Positions 34,228-46,052 of a stretch of DNA of 64,000 nt are shown piece by piece. The stretch is from assembly GCA_030848705.1 (NCBI GenBank), contig JAUIZM010000016.1:3410001-3474000 (forward strand). The letters are read 5' to 3'. Origin of the DNA: Heracleum sosnowskyi (lineage: Eukaryota; Streptophyta; Magnoliopsida; Apiales; Apiaceae). Both the position numbers and the translations under genes were made by a program. Within the stretch, counting starts at the first letter, position 1, and each line of letters starts with the position of its first letter. The notes under the pieces were generated by a model. The model was not told the DNA's origin, searched no databases, and was given only the letters and a program-made list of their open reading frames with translations.

Positions 34228-36498
34228 TACGTTATTAACAAAACAAAACAAATTATCATCTCAAACAAAATAAAATAAATTATCATCTCAAATAAAACAA
34301 AATCAATAAATATCTCAAAAAGGCCACAACACTACAAGGTAATTTATGAAAATTACAAAAATGCTCATAAAAATAGAGAAGTTATTACACATCATTAAAA
34401 CCAACAATAAAGTATTGGCCTTCCTTAGCATTCATAAAACGGGCAGCAAGCGCACACGATCTCTCGCATGCATTGCCACATCCAATGGCACCAACCATGT
34501 CGAGATCCACAAAAGCTACCATATCAGTCATTTTATTCTTTTTCACGTACTCATACAAGAAGCTGCATACGAAATTAAGCAATAGTTGACAAATATTCTC
34601 ATTTTAAATAGAGAACAATTAACACAAAATTCACTCATTTTAATTTGAGACAATTAACAAAAAAATTTAAAAAGCTTTTGTACTTGGAAACTTACTGAAT
34701 AAAAAGGGTAATGACAGATCCAGATATTTCACCTCTGCCGCACAAAGCATGTATATCTTGCAAAAAGATCACTTGTTTATTTGTGACAACAAAGGCTTCT
34801 TCACGCATCCTTTTCCAACATCCACAACCATTTCAAATCCCATGGATAATTTTCACCCATCTCAACATGAAACTCCTCATCCAAGTCATCAACTTCTGTA
34901 ATTACAGGCTTCATTTTCTTGGAACCAATTTTTTTAGAAGCACGTTTTTTGCCTTTCTGAAAAGAAAAAAAAATGCACGTGAACATAGTAAAAACATAAC
35001 AAACATATGAATTATGCACAATATAATTACAAAAATCTTTACCTTTGTAGTAGACAACACAGGGCTACTCTTTGAGTTCCCGGCCACTATGAGATCTCTC
35101 GGCCATGCTATAAAAGAACCTATTTCTTGTTGTATAGTAACAACTTCATATCGTGTATTGGGAATGGGATATTGACATCACCTTGAATTGAATGAGTGAT
35201 TGACACTCTTTCATTTTCTTTCGCAAACCGTACTCCATGAAGAGTCGACTCACATCCTTCCATGACTGGGACTTCATCAATCCTTTCATAGGCAACAATG
35301 TTGTTCATTGATCCTATTGCCAACTGACAATTACTTGATGAAGCGACCAATTTCATTTTTTGAGAATCATTCTCAATTTCACCAACCTCCTCATATTGAT
35401 GGTACATATATAGGATTCATATTGGTGGCTCAAAGATATAAACTCATATTGATGATACAAAGTCAAAAAAGAAATTAAGTACACTGTTTTCTTTACACAA
35501 ACCCATTCATTTTCCAGGTTGGAATAACCTTTTCGAGATATACAATGAGGATACTCATTCATCTTGCTTCTCATAACCCGATCCTCATGAATTTTCTTTA
35601 GAAAAAAGTACCAACAAAGATAAAACATCAAATTAAATAATTCTTCTATGAAAGAAGATTAGAAATAAATAAAGCTAATCATAAATTTACCATAAAATCG
35701 CTTCCCAAACTATGAGCAATAAACATGTCCCAGTGCGGCTTTTCTTTGAATGTATAGTCCGCTGGAGGAAACATGACCATTTCTAGTTGATCCCGGTATG
35801 TAAGAATGTAGTGCATCGTGAGCCAAGATTTAAACTCCCTCCACTTTGAACATGCAGATTTCCTTATCACTTTCCATGTTGTTCGAGGTACAACATAAGC
35901 CAAGCCATCTACGTACATAAGAAACAAAAATAAATTTAGAAGTGCAAGTTATTGAAAGAATAGATATATTGAAAGAACAGAGAAGCCAATGTTCATAAAC
36001 TAATTAAGTGTGTATGGAGGATTAAATTTACCTGCACAAATTCCCAAATTTTGTTCTTCTAAGTCCGCAGGAACTTGCTTCCAAGTATCATGCCAAATCG
36101 GGACTTTGGTCCTTGCTAAAACTCCAATATACAATTGCATCTCTGCAGCATCACCATATGGCTCTCCTTTTGAATTAAAGGTCACCATAAACTTTTGACC
36201 CATTATCTTGCGTTTCACAATTCTGTGCATCGTGACACAATCACGTTTCAAAACATTTAGTATTTGAGTCTTTACCGGTGGTGTAAGTGGTTGCACTTGT
36301 TTTTTTTTCTTAGACATCTTCTTCTTTCAGTTTTCTGATATGGGCTTCTTCACAGATACAGGGGAAGAAATCGATGGGCTCACTGTGTTCAATGAAGGCA
36401 CTTTTCTTATAGCACTCAGAACTCTCATAGTTGTTTGATTTGGAGAAGGCCGAGTTTTTTTTGTGAGAAGGTTGTGTCTTCTTCTTGGAAGGTGCCAT
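34228..36498 (-). pseudogene. CACTA-3 second gene, 5' and middle exons (TNPA/Ptta-type)
   Basis: Minus-strand exons homologous to the CACTA-1 TNPA/Ulp1 gene: start exon 36317-36032 (MSKKKKQVQP, then FNSKGEPYGDAAEMQLYIG), 35908-35691 (KSACSKWREFKSWL), about 35595-35506 (MNEYPHCISRKGYSNLE), about 35390-35040 (SSSNCQLAIGSMNNIVA, then GSFIAWPRDLIVAGNS), 34975-34690 and about 34565-34392 (AFVDLDMVGAIGCGN). There are frame breaks near 35165, where one base seems lost before the NTRYEVVTIQQ codons, and near 34800. An alternative upstream frame starts at 36498. The gene is split from its last exons by CACTA-2, and no TNPD gene remains nearby. Confidence 0.78.
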
Positions 36499-36599
36499 AA
36501 TTTGTGTACCACAAAGAATGAGAAACAATAAAATACACAAACTATGAAATGCACATAATTTACAATAAAATAATAACATAAAATTAACAACTAATAATT

Positions 36600-37982
36600 A
36601 TTAACAATGAATCCATAGACATAAGAATGAAAGATGAAATGGAGAGTTGCATAAAAATCAAATAAAAACACCGAAAAATAACAGATGAGATAGTGAGTTT
36701 CATAAAAATCAAAAATCCCCCAATAACAAATGACCGTTTCATAAAAAATCAAATAAAAACACCAAAAAATCTAATTCAACAATATAAAAACCTAAATCAA
36801 AAACCCCAAACCTAAATCAAAACCTAAATGAACAATATAAAAATCTAATTCAACAACTATATAAAAAGCCTAAATCAAACTATATAACAAACTTAAATAA
36901 AAAACCCCAAAAAATGATGAGGGTTTCATAACAAAACATGATAAAGCAACATGCAAGAACATAATAAACTAGAAATTTCTTAGATCTAAGTACGGTAGTC
37001 CAAAATACAGTTGTGTAATTTAACTCATACACGTTTTATTTAGCGAAACCGTAGTCCAATGTTTTTAAAAAAAAAGAGAGCATGTTTCCAAACCCTAAAC
37101 CTCTAAATCGAAGAAAATTATAGTGAACATGAAATATTCGAATCCATAAACATAAAATGGGTGGTTTTACTTTTGTCTATGACATAGTGCCCCCATATGA
37201 TATTGTTAAATTAACAAGTGCCAAATATTTTATATACAATTATCTACTACACTTAGAAACTACCGATTGAATGTATAATTTATTGTTACGGTTAAACTTA
37301 CTAAATAAAACGAAGACACCACTAATTTATTTCGTAAGTCATTACCGATATTTAAACATACGTTAATAATGTAAGTTTTAAAGTGTCAATTGTTTATCGA
37401 CTGACACGTCTTGCTAGCCTACAAAATCCTTTTGTGTCCTTTTGTTCGTCAGAAGGGGCTCATACAAGGCTTTCTAGCGAGAACTGTTCTCCTATATTTA
37501 GAAAAATATGTAACCCCTAAACCCTAAACCTCTAAATCAAATAAAATTATAGTGAAAATGACTCATTTCACTTTTGTCTATGACATAGTATCCGTATATA
37601 ATATTGTTAAAATTAACAAGTTAAAATTTTAGTCTTTGTACTTTGTGATTTTATTTAATTTCAATTATCTTTTCAGCTAAAATACATTACTTATTTTTAT
37701 TTTTTCTAACAAAATCCCCTCATTTTCTAAAAAAATCACGGACAATTGTCTTTTTTAACTAAAACATGTTACTTTTTTTATTTTAATACTTACTTAAAAC
37801 TTATTTATTTTAAAACATATTTTAATATTTTTAATTACCGGCAATTACCTTTTAAAACTTAAACATGTTACTTTTTCTATTTTTCCTTACTAAACCCCTC
37901 ATTTTCTAAAAATATCACCGACAAACTTTACTTAATTTAACATGTCTACTTATCTATACTATCAATGCTTCTAAACAATCTA
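36600..37982. other. Non-coding AT-rich region with a duplicated block
   Basis: No gene. A block starting CCCTAAACCTCTAAATCGA at about 37091 and running through TTTTGTCTATGACATAGTG to TAAATTAACAAGT (about 37225) recurs at about 37520-37620 in the same orientation, with differences. From about 37640 the sequence becomes a tandem array with motifs TAAAACATGTTACTTTTT and CCCCTCATTTTCTAAAAA, the same array that fills the Helitron-like elements at 37983-38635 and 53153-53759. Confidence 0.6.
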
Positions 37983-38635
37983 TCTATACTATAATATAAT
38001 AGACCAAACATTAAAAGTTTGGTTGGTGGAAGTGTTTTTACCTAATTACCCTTACTTATTTATAAAATAAAATATCATTAAATAATAATAGTACCTATTT
38101 ATAACCAATTACCTTTTTAAGCTAAAACACAATATTTTTTCTATTTTTCCAGCAAAATCTCCTCCTTTCGCAAAAATGTCACGGCTAAAACCTCTCGTTT
38201 TCCAAGAATATCACATACACCCCGTTAATTATTTTTTTAAAACCTATTTTAATGCTTTAATTATTTAAAAATATTTAAATATTTTAACCCGCCTACATAT
38301 TTATTTAACAAATAATACTTAATAAAATATTAAAACATGATTTCTATCTTTTCTAATAAAATCCTCTCCTTTCGCAAAAATATCATAAATAATTACCTTC
38401 TTAAACTAAAACATGTTATCTTTTCTATTATTTCTTACTAAAACCCCTCCCTTTTTGAAAAATATCACACACAAACCCTTACTTATTTATTTTAAAACCT
38501 ATTTTTATACTTTTAATTATATAATTTTTTTTACATATTTTAACATGCCTATTTTTTTTAAACAAATACAATTAATAAAATATTAAAACTTAAAAAATTA
38601 AAAAATTATTATTAAAACAATTCGTGCATGGCACG
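37983..38635 (+). mobile_element. Helitron-like element A (main part; last bases at 53135-53152)
   Basis: It starts TCTATACTATAATATAAT after an A, as for Helitrons inserted between A and T. It ends in the hairpin CGTGCATGGCACG (38623-38635), beyond which the retrotransposon is inserted; the remaining TGTTTTAAATTAG (53140-53152) corresponds to GGGTTTTAAGCTAG of element B, a CTAG-type Helitron end followed by T. No Rep/helicase gene is present, so it is non-autonomous. The interior is an AT-rich array with AAAACATGTTA and CCCCTC motifs. Helitron identity is inferred from ends only. Confidence 0.65.
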
Positions 38636-39154
38636 CTGAAATATAAGCCTAGAAATATAATTAATGACATATTAATTAGACCCGGATTGGTCCAAAAACA
38701 CGGCCCAATAAGCAAGGCCCAAAACCTTGATTATTTATTAAATTCGTAATTAATAAATAAGGGAAATATACAGCTCAGGAAAGAAGTCCAAAATATGGTA
38801 AATTCATCAAAGAAGGATCCAGAATCCCAATTAAAAAGAAATAATGAGTCATAGCCTTTATCAATAAGGAAAAGACTTATCTAGCAAGAAATACAATGTT
38901 TATCCATTATCGAAAAGGAGACTTATTCGCTAAGACTCCTAAATTTACCCTAAATATGAGGTTCCAGACGCCTATATAAAGGACCTGATCCTACAATCAG
39001 AACTACGTCTTTGGCTTGATTCTCAGCATTAATTGAGACACGTAGGCATCTTGTGAGGACCGATTTAGTCTCAAAACACAAGTGCAGCCATTAAAGCTCG
39101 AAAGCTCATAAATCCAAGCAATTAATATACCAGCACGTTTTTTAATCCATAACA
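38636..39154 (+). repeat. 5' LTR of the Retand-type element (first 9 bp missing)
   Basis: Starts CTGAAATATAAGCC where the 3' LTR has TGATATGGGCTGAAATATAA; the first 9 bases are absent although the TSD directly abuts. It ends TAATCCATAACA. TATA box TATATAAA at 38973-38980, followed by GGACCTGATCC. By eye it differs from the 3' LTR at about 20-25 of about 515 positions. Confidence 0.92.
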
Positions 39155-39155
39155 T

Positions 39156-39175
39156 TTGGCGCCGTCTGTGGGAAG
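39156..39175 (+). other. Primer-binding site of the Retand-type element
   Basis: TTGGCGCCGTCTGTGGGAA one or two bases after the LTR end, the PBS text usual for Tat-lineage elements. It precedes the first gag ATG at 39188. Confidence 0.85.
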
Positions 39176-39187
39176 ACAACATCAACC

Positions 39188-41629
39188 ATGGCAAATACAC
39201 GAAGAACAACTCGAGATACTCTAGTTTCTGAGGAGCTTCCTATCACCTCTGAGGCTGATACTCACGAAAATCAACCGCCGCCAACTACTGGCACCGAAGG
39301 GGAGAATATCCCCACCAATAATCAAGGGCCGGAGATCCCAATTTCAGCTGAAGGGACGAATCCCCTGCAGATGGTCATTCATGGATATAATCCATAAGAG
39401 ACCGCTCACCAGCAACCAATCACGACCTACCCATTGCTCATGAATGCACCAAGTGCTCTTCAACTCCATACTACTGATCTCCCCCAATACACTACTCAAA
39501 CTTTGGGGATTCCAAGCTATGGCATGCCCCCTCGACCCATGGCGGGCGGTAGTGGTCTCAACCCCACTTACCATGAAGCATATGTCCCCCCTTATATACA
39601 AGGTCTGGGACCCCAAAATCTACAAACTCAAACTTGAAGGACCCCTTTGACTCGAGATTACTCGGGACCATATACCGAGGATGAGAATGACTCAACTGGA
39701 GAAGAAAGGGATGTTGCCCCAAGCATAAGACGTTCTTCTCAAACAAATCGGGAACAATCCCAAACTACTAAGGAAAAGATTGCGGCCCATGAGGCTGAGG
39801 CTGCAAGGCTCAAGAAACTATTGGCCGAAGATGAAGCAGCAAGAGCACAACGAGTCCCTGTGATTAATTTGGACCCGACACCAAGAAGAACCAAGAGGGC
39901 TGAAGCCCCAAGGGGTGATCCTAGTATCTTGTTGCCTCTAGGAGATCCTGATGATCCTACACCACCATTCACTCAAGACATCATGAAAGCTACCATATAC
40001 AGGAAGTTTAAGATGCCAACGATCAAAGCTTATGATGGAACGGGGGATCCCGCAAATCATGTAAGAACCTTCTCCAATGCATTGCTGTTGCAGCCAACCA
40101 ACGATGCGGTCAAGTGTAGGGCGTTTCCACAAACCTTGGCAGGCATGGCCCAACGCTGGTATAGCCGTCTTCCTCCCAACTCTATTGGGTCTTTCAAAGA
40201 ATTAAGCAAAACATTCATCAATCAGTTTGTTAGTGGAAGGGTGCATGAGAAAAGCTCTGCATCACTCATGGCAATCCAACAAGGAAAGAATGAAGCCTTG
40301 AGAGATTATATTAACCGATTTACTCAGGAGGCTTTGAAAGTCCCGGATTTAGAGGACAAAGTAGCTATGATATCTCTGCAGCAAGGAAACACTGATGATC
40401 ACTTCAAAAGGTCATTGGCAAAACATCCACCCGAGAGCATGCTGAAGCTCCAAGATAGAGCCGAAAAGTACATCAAGGCGGAAGAAAACATGAGAAAGTA
40501 TGAACCTACTGCTGGCGGCAGTGGGAACTCAAAGAAAAGAAAGGAAACTCAAGAGTACGACGTCAAGGAAAAGTTTCCCAGAACGTCGAAGGATTCTGAT
40601 TCTCCACCCAAGAGAAACAATTTTGGGCCAAAGTTTACGGAGTATGCAAGACTGAATACTCCCAGGAGCCAAATTCTGATGGAAATAGCAAAGGAGGAAG
40701 ATCTCAAATGGCCGAAGCCGATGAGGGCTGACATGTCCAAATGGAACCAAAACCAATTCTGTCGATTCCACAAGGAAGTCGGTCACGATACCGACGATTA
40801 TAGGCAATTAAAGGATGAAATCGAGTTTCTGATACGAAGAGGAAAGCTCAATAAGTTCACAAAGGATGGAAACCAAGGGAGTCAAAGGGGGAACTATGAA
40901 AGGAAGGATTATGACAGAAGGGACAACAATCAAGATCGAAATCCCAAGCCCCGAGGGCCGGTAATCAACATGATATTCGGAGGTCCAACTGCTGCTGGGT
41001 CCTCTCGAAACTCAAGAAAGGCTTATGCTCGAGAAGTAATGACCGTAGTTGGAGAAGCACCGAAGCGTGCCCGTACAGAAGTATCAATAGGTTTTGATGA
41101 TTCAGACCTGGAGGGAGTGAAGTTTCCCCACGATGATCCGTTAGTCATCATTCCTGTGATAGGAAATTCTGAAACCAAGAGAGCTTTGGTCGACAATGGA
41201 GCTTCAGTGGACATCTTATTCCATGATGCTTTTATCAAGATGGGCTATACTGACTCTCATTTGACACCCTTGAATATGCCCATATATGGATTCAATGGAG
41301 TGGATTCAAAAGTGGAAGGCACTATCCAACTCCCAATGACAATGGGGCAAGGGTCAAATACTTCTACTCATCAGATGTTGAACTTCATAGTTATAAAGGC
41401 AACTTCGACCTACAATGCAATACTGGGAAGGACTGGTCTTCATGCGTTCAAGGCCGTTGCCTCATCCTATCATCTGAAAATCAAGTTCCCAACGAGGAAT
41501 GAAATTGGTGAAGAACGAGGAGACCAAAAGATGGCTAGAAGTTGTTACGTAGCCGCGTTAAGGCCTGATGGAATCGGGGGGCAGGTTCTCCCAATTGAAG
41601 ATATGGATACTAGTGACAATGAGGACTGA
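39188..41629 (+). pseudogene. Retand-type gag and protease
   Basis: One frame (frame 2) with stops at about 39395 and 39635, then open for 660 codons. It begins MANTRRTTRDTLV. Gag core at about 40000-40350 (GTGDPANHVRTFSNALLLQP, MAQRWYSRLPPNS, INQFVSGR); a zinc-knuckle-like CRFHKEVGHDTDDYRQLKDE in which the last Cys is Tyr; retropepsin with VDNGASVDILFHDAF (active-site DNGAS) at about 41190. It closes with DMDTSDNED and a TGA before the RT part. Gag packages RNA and protease matures the polyprotein. The two early stops remove normal initiation of the long frame unless a downstream ATG is used. Confidence 0.92.
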
Positions 41630-42329
41630 AGAGGGAAACCAATTAAGGATTTAATCCCAATTCCCTTAGTCCCAGGTGAACCGGATAAGGTGACTTATGT
41701 TGGAGCACTACTGCCTGAGCCATTGAAAAGCAAGCTCATATCTTTTCTTCAAGAGAATAATGACGTTTTTGCTTGGACAGCGGCTGACATGCCAGGGATT
41801 GATCCCCAATTGATAACTCACAAGTTGAATGTGGATCCTGAAAGAAAGACGGTGAAACAAAAGAAAAGAAATTTTGCTCCAGAAAGGCAAGAGGCCATTA
41901 AACGAGAGGTAGAAAAGCTTCTGGAGGCCGGATTCATTGAAGAGATACAATTCCCAGAATGATTGGCTAACCCTGTGATGGTCAAAAAGGCTAACGGAAA
42001 ATGGAGGATGTGCGTCGACTTCACCGACTTGAATGATGCATGTCCTAAGGATTGTTTTCCCTTACCAAGGATTGATGCTCTAATAGATGCCACAGCGGGA
42101 CATAAGATGTTGAGTTTCATGGATGGCTTCAGTGGATACAATCAAATCAAGATGCACAAAGATGACATCGCCAAGGTATCATTCATTACTGACTTTGGTG
42201 TTTTCTGTTTCTTGGTCATGGCATTTGGACTTAAGAATGCAGGGGCAACCTATCAAAGGTTGATGAACAAAATTTTTTAACACCTAATTGGAAAAACCAT
42301 GGAAGTCTACGTATATGACATGCTAGTCA
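41630..42329 (+). pseudogene. Retand-type reverse transcriptase, N-terminal half (interrupted)
   Basis: Same frame as gag-protease. PGEPDKVTYVGALLPEPL, then DPERKTVKQKKRNFAPERQE, KWRMCVDFTDLNDACPKDCF, SFMDGFSGYNQIKMHKDD (motif A Asp present) and AFGLKNAGATYQRLMNKIF are classic gypsy RT motifs. In-frame TGA at about 41960 (Trp codon in relatives) and TAA at 42278 (a Gln codon expected). The catalytic box reads YVYD instead of YVDD, at about 42310. CACTA-4 enters right after DMLV. Confidence 0.93.
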
Positions 42330-43155
42330 CACTACACCATAGATTACATATTGCAACAACACAAATATATTGCCTTAAGGCCTATATTTGTTGCATTAGA
42401 CTTAATTGCAACGAATGTCCAAAATTTCACCGTTGCATCCGCCCCTGTTGCAATAGAGCCATTTAGCAACAATTTCAGCTCCATATAGCAACGTTAAAAA
42501 TCATTGCAATATAGGCATGTAGCAACGTTTTATGGTCTTCAGCAACATTTAAAAATCATTGCAGTAGCAAATGGTTGACAAACAAGTCAATTTAAGGCAA
42601 CAAATATTAGTCCAATTGCAATGAATTTATTAGACAAATTGCAACAGCTTAAGCCCTTATTGCAATAATTTTATAGCAGTTTTAACATTATTTGCAACAT
42701 CTTTTTGGCACAATTGCAACAATATTTAAAAATAAAATTGTGTGATTCCATTTGAATATTAAACTAGCCAGGCATAAAAGCCACAAATCCAAGCAATACC
42801 AAACATCAATGTCATTTCATACAGAACACTAATTACCAACCGTTCGAAAGCATCACTATGGCTACTACTACGTACGACATCATCGTAGAAACCATCCGAA
42901 AAGTAAGTCTAATAAAAACGACAAAGTGTTGTATGCGCATACACTTAATTACTTAGCAAAACATGCTAAGTCACATACACCTACTTGTACAAAAGGAGTT
43001 AGCCAACTATTACATATAATTTAAACATAAGGTTATCATGTGGCAGCTTCATCTCCATATGCAGTAGCCTCATCATCGTCTGAATACCTTCTAGGTGACC
43101 CATTTGTTGAATATACTTTTGGAGTAGCAGTTAGAGTAAGTTAGAGTAAGCGGGA

Positions 43156-43168
43156 GGGGGGGGGGGGG
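43156..43168. repeat. Homopolymer (G)13
   Basis: Thirteen consecutive G within CACTA-4, just after a short direct repeat AGTTAGAGTAAG (about 43130-43150). The surrounding 42730-43350 has no recognisable gene. Confidence 0.9.
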
Positions 43169-43357
43169 TGTAATATATGCCACCAACACTCCCCAAAGCA
43201 GCGCCAAGGATTCCAATTATAGTACCGACTATGATTCTCCATCCAAGTTTCATTTCCTGTAAAGCCAAATAGCAGGTGTTAGAGTTGCAACCAGATTATA
43301 AAATAGGCAGAGTAGAGTCATATAATGAATCAGCACCAGGCAGATTATACAACTTAC

Positions 43358-43443
43358 TAATATTCTCTTGCGTAGGCTAACTTCATCAGACCCGATATGC
43401 CACCCCTCTATTAAGGCTTTCAGCCTGTAGATGCATTCCAAAC
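43358..43443 (-). other. Unassigned captured exon in CACTA-4
   Basis: Minus-strand 86 bp piece with a TTTCTAG acceptor and a GTAAGTTG donor, open frame with LECIYRLKALIEGWHIGSD then EVSLRKRIL. Exon-like and downstream (minus sense) of the TFIIIC exon, so it could belong to the same or another parent gene. No family recognised. Confidence 0.4.
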
Positions 43444-43903
43444 CTAGAAAATAAATTTTGTAGCCGAGTGTTATACCTTTTATTGTTCAGCCCAAGCCTT
43501 TTGCATAACTGTCACGATAGTCAAATATATAATAAGAATTTGTTTTGAGTAAGAGTATGCAATCATGGTAAGTCATAATTGCTGCTATTAAATTAGAAAG
43601 TGTATCTGAAAAAGATAGCTTTTAACTAAGGCGATACACTATAAAGTTGCTAGAATTGGTATAGGTGGTGAACATTGAACAAGTGTATATTGGTAAATCT
43701 ATAATTTATCAAAAAAAAGGCAGAGGGCAACAGTTATAAAAGAAAGGAAGTATATTATTATGCTGAAGATTCAAGTCTGCCCTCAACACCTTAGTAAAGG
43801 CAGGCAAAAGGTGGTAGGCAAGAAATCTTATAAATAAAGAAGTAGACAACAAATGACAACGACATCTATAACAATACATATGTGTTTATAAATTAAAACG
43901 TAC

Positions 43904-44116
43904 CTCAGTTTTTGACAAACCTTTAGATCCTTCAGCGTCAATTATATCATAAACTTGGTGTTCTAGAGGAAGCTCTACAAGCTGGTCATTAATTTGACCT
44001 CTCTTTCCCAATATAACTGGTTCTTCTACATCAAGATCATGTAATCCAAATTTACCATATTTGGGCTCAAAATGTTTGGGAGAAAACTTCTTCAACAGTT
44101 TTAAATAGCTGACCTC
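43904..44116 (-). pseudogene. Captured exon of a TFIIIC B-block-binding subunit gene
   Basis: A 213 bp exon, acceptor TTATAG and donor GTACGTT, reading SYLKLLKKFSPKHFEPKYG, later EEPVILGKRGQINDQLVELP and LEHQVYDIIDAEGSKGLSKT. The last part matches plant homologues of the largest TFIIIC subunit, which binds the B block of tRNA gene promoters (pattern: QLVELP.EHQ.YD.IDAEGSKGLT..EVC). The parent protein has well over 1,500 residues, so this is a small fragment without function of its own. It lies downstream of the phloem-protein piece in the same orientation and could be fused to it if transcribed. Confidence 0.75.
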
Positions 44117-44270
44117 CTATAATTTGGAAAGATTATTAAAGTAGATGTATCAAATAATATTCTGACGCGCAATAGATTTGTTCAGCTGAAAGTTGGACGG
44201 TAAGAACATGTCAGGAATTGCACAACTTTATACATACAACAAGTGCACAACTTTCAATAGTATTCCCACC

Positions 44271-44940
44271 TCTGATGAAACAGTTTGCATGGGACTTCTT
44301 GTCCACCCAATACTTCTGTGATAAAAGAAGTCAAGGATAACAAGTTATTAATATCATGAAGGCAAAAAAAAAAAGTAAGATGATTTTCTGATCCTTGTAC
44401 GGTAAAACAAGATGATCTTCTTAATTTTACTGTTGAAGTTTCATCAGTGTAAATGCTTTCAGTATCATTCAAACTATTCAGTTGCTTTGTCATCTTTACG
44501 AATGGTCCTTTTACCCTCGTGTTATGCTTTAGTCTTTTTTAGTGAATTACAACATAATAACAGTAACAAAATCAAAAAGACAGATATAATGTAATGTAAG
44601 ACAAATAATAAGTTAATGAAGTTGTCCTAGTGTTCTGCGGTTAGAAGTAATAAACATCAAGAACTACCTGTTTCTTCTGGTTAAGTAACACTCCAGTGTA
44701 GAGCTGTTGAAATAGCTTCTCAGTGGAGGACTTGTCAATGGCTGCATCTTTTACAATGGCTTCATAGTTATGAGGAGGTGGCTTTATTTCTGATCCCAGT
44801 TCAGTCCTTTTCTGAGAAATTGCCTTCGGAGTCGGAGTAGTGTGGTCTTCTTCAGAGTTTTGTGAGGTTATAGTATTGGGTTTTTCGATAGATGGTTGTG
44901 AGTTAGGCTGATCGTGTTGTGTGCTCTCAGATGCTCCCAT
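44271..44940 (-). pseudogene. Captured 5' exons of a phloem protein 2 (PP2-A)-like gene
   Basis: Exon 1 (44940-44668) starts MGASESTQHDQPNSQPS and ends with YEAIVKDAAIDKSSTEKLFQ then QLYTGVLLNQKKQ before a GTAGTT donor. Exon 2 begins at 44315 after CACAG with KYWVDKKSHANCFIR and stops being recognisable after about 44271. The join gives the typical PP2 sequence LNQK(R/K)KKYWVDKKSN.NCF found at the start of the PP2 lectin domain. PP2 proteins are sieve-element lectins of about 150-400 residues; most of the lectin domain is absent. The piece lies between the RPA49-like and TFIIIC pieces. Confidence 0.8.
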
Positions 44941-45264
44941 TGTGTAAAACACAGATAATGGAGTGCAAAAAAAAAAGACTCACACTTGTTATATGCCTCT
45001 GCCTTTAATCTCAAACATAAATGAGAATATGTTCCCTGAATTGTTATATCCATTTACTGAGCATGTAAGGAGGCTGATTACAATTTATAATCAGATGAAC
45101 AATAACTTGCTCATTGTTTTGATTAGGCTAAGATATATTTACAATCACAAAAATGATGGATATAATAAACAAAAATTTAGGAAACATATGCGGATACTTT
45201 TAATAGTTAAGATAATAATCAATCAATAAATGTTATAGTTATTATCATTTCCTGGAAAATACCT

Positions 45265-45566
45265 GATAATCTCAGAATTTCAATCACGTAATCTACTGTA
45301 TTCTTTTCCACCAGCACATGGACTTCTTTTCCTGCACCGTCTTCTGAAAGATATAGAAATGTTAGGTTAAAATGGTTGTTTGAACTTGGCTATCAGATGA
45401 AAGTAGTGGCGCTTTGATGGCTTCAGCAAATAAGCGAGTCATCATAGACTTATCTGATAATTGATATGTTTCCATGAAGTTGTCATCTTCGTAAGGATCC
45501 CTACTACTGATTTCAGTTCCATATGCACTCTCAAAGAACCCTCTCTGAGCCAGCACCGATAGAAGT
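45265..45566 (-). other. Unassigned captured exons in CACTA-4
   Basis: Two exon-like pieces on the minus strand. About 45566-45365: LSVLAQRGFFESAYGTEISS, then YQLSDKSMMTRLFAEAIKAP. About 45346-45265, after a TTTCAG acceptor and ending before GTATTT: EDGAGKEVHVLVEKNTVDYV then IEILRLSG. Coding-like composition, acidic, no stops inside. They lie between the RPA49-like exon and the PP2-like exon and may derive from either or from a fourth gene. I do not recognise the family. Confidence 0.45.
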
Positions 45567-45775
45567 GCTACAATGACACATGGAATTATTATTGAATGTG
45601 CAAGGTGACAATAAATAATAAATTACAATGGTCAAAGATTTAGATCACTAGATTCAATAATTCAATACTAATTACAAACACCCAATTCAATAATTCTTCA
45701 AAAAGCACAGAACTTTATATATAAATCACATAATCAAACTCAATAAAAATAACAGAAAAACATACAAAAATGTAC

Positions 45776-46052
45776 CTTATTAGAAGTAATCGGAACAATC
45801 TTAAGAGTCTGTGTATCCTTATCGAGAACCCCAAGAGCAAAAGTGCAGAGCTGAGGAGCAGCAACTTCACCTGAATAATTAATCCCAACAAAACCTACTA
45901 CTCCTCTTCACAACCACTTGAAACCTACTACCCCTCTTCACATTCTGGTACACATTAACCTCCGAAGAATCCCCAGAATCCTTAAATGGGTCAAAACTGG
46001 TCGGAAAGTAACCAACGAGCGGCGAAATCTTGTCGGGGTCAGTGTGGACTGT
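45776..46052 (-). pseudogene. Captured exon of an RNA polymerase I subunit A49 (RPA49)-like gene
   Basis: A 277 bp piece after a GTTTTAG acceptor and before a GTACAT donor. It reads HTDPDKISPLVGYFPTSFDP in one frame, then in a shifted frame VGINYSGEVAAPQLCTFALG and VLDKDTQTLKIVPITSNK. This matches the N-terminal region of plant RPA49 homologues (GYFP..., then FVGTNYSGE...C.YALGVLDK..QTLK..PI...K). Between the two halves a roughly 20 bp segment (GTGAAGAGG-GTAGTAGG) is directly duplicated, which breaks the frame. The fragment is non-functional. Confidence 0.75.

Noticed and set aside
34332..34350. CACTACAAGG at about 34330 as a CACTA terminus of CACTA-3
   Set aside because: It lies inside the gene, lacks a matching inverted copy and TSD, and has no subterminal repeats beside it.
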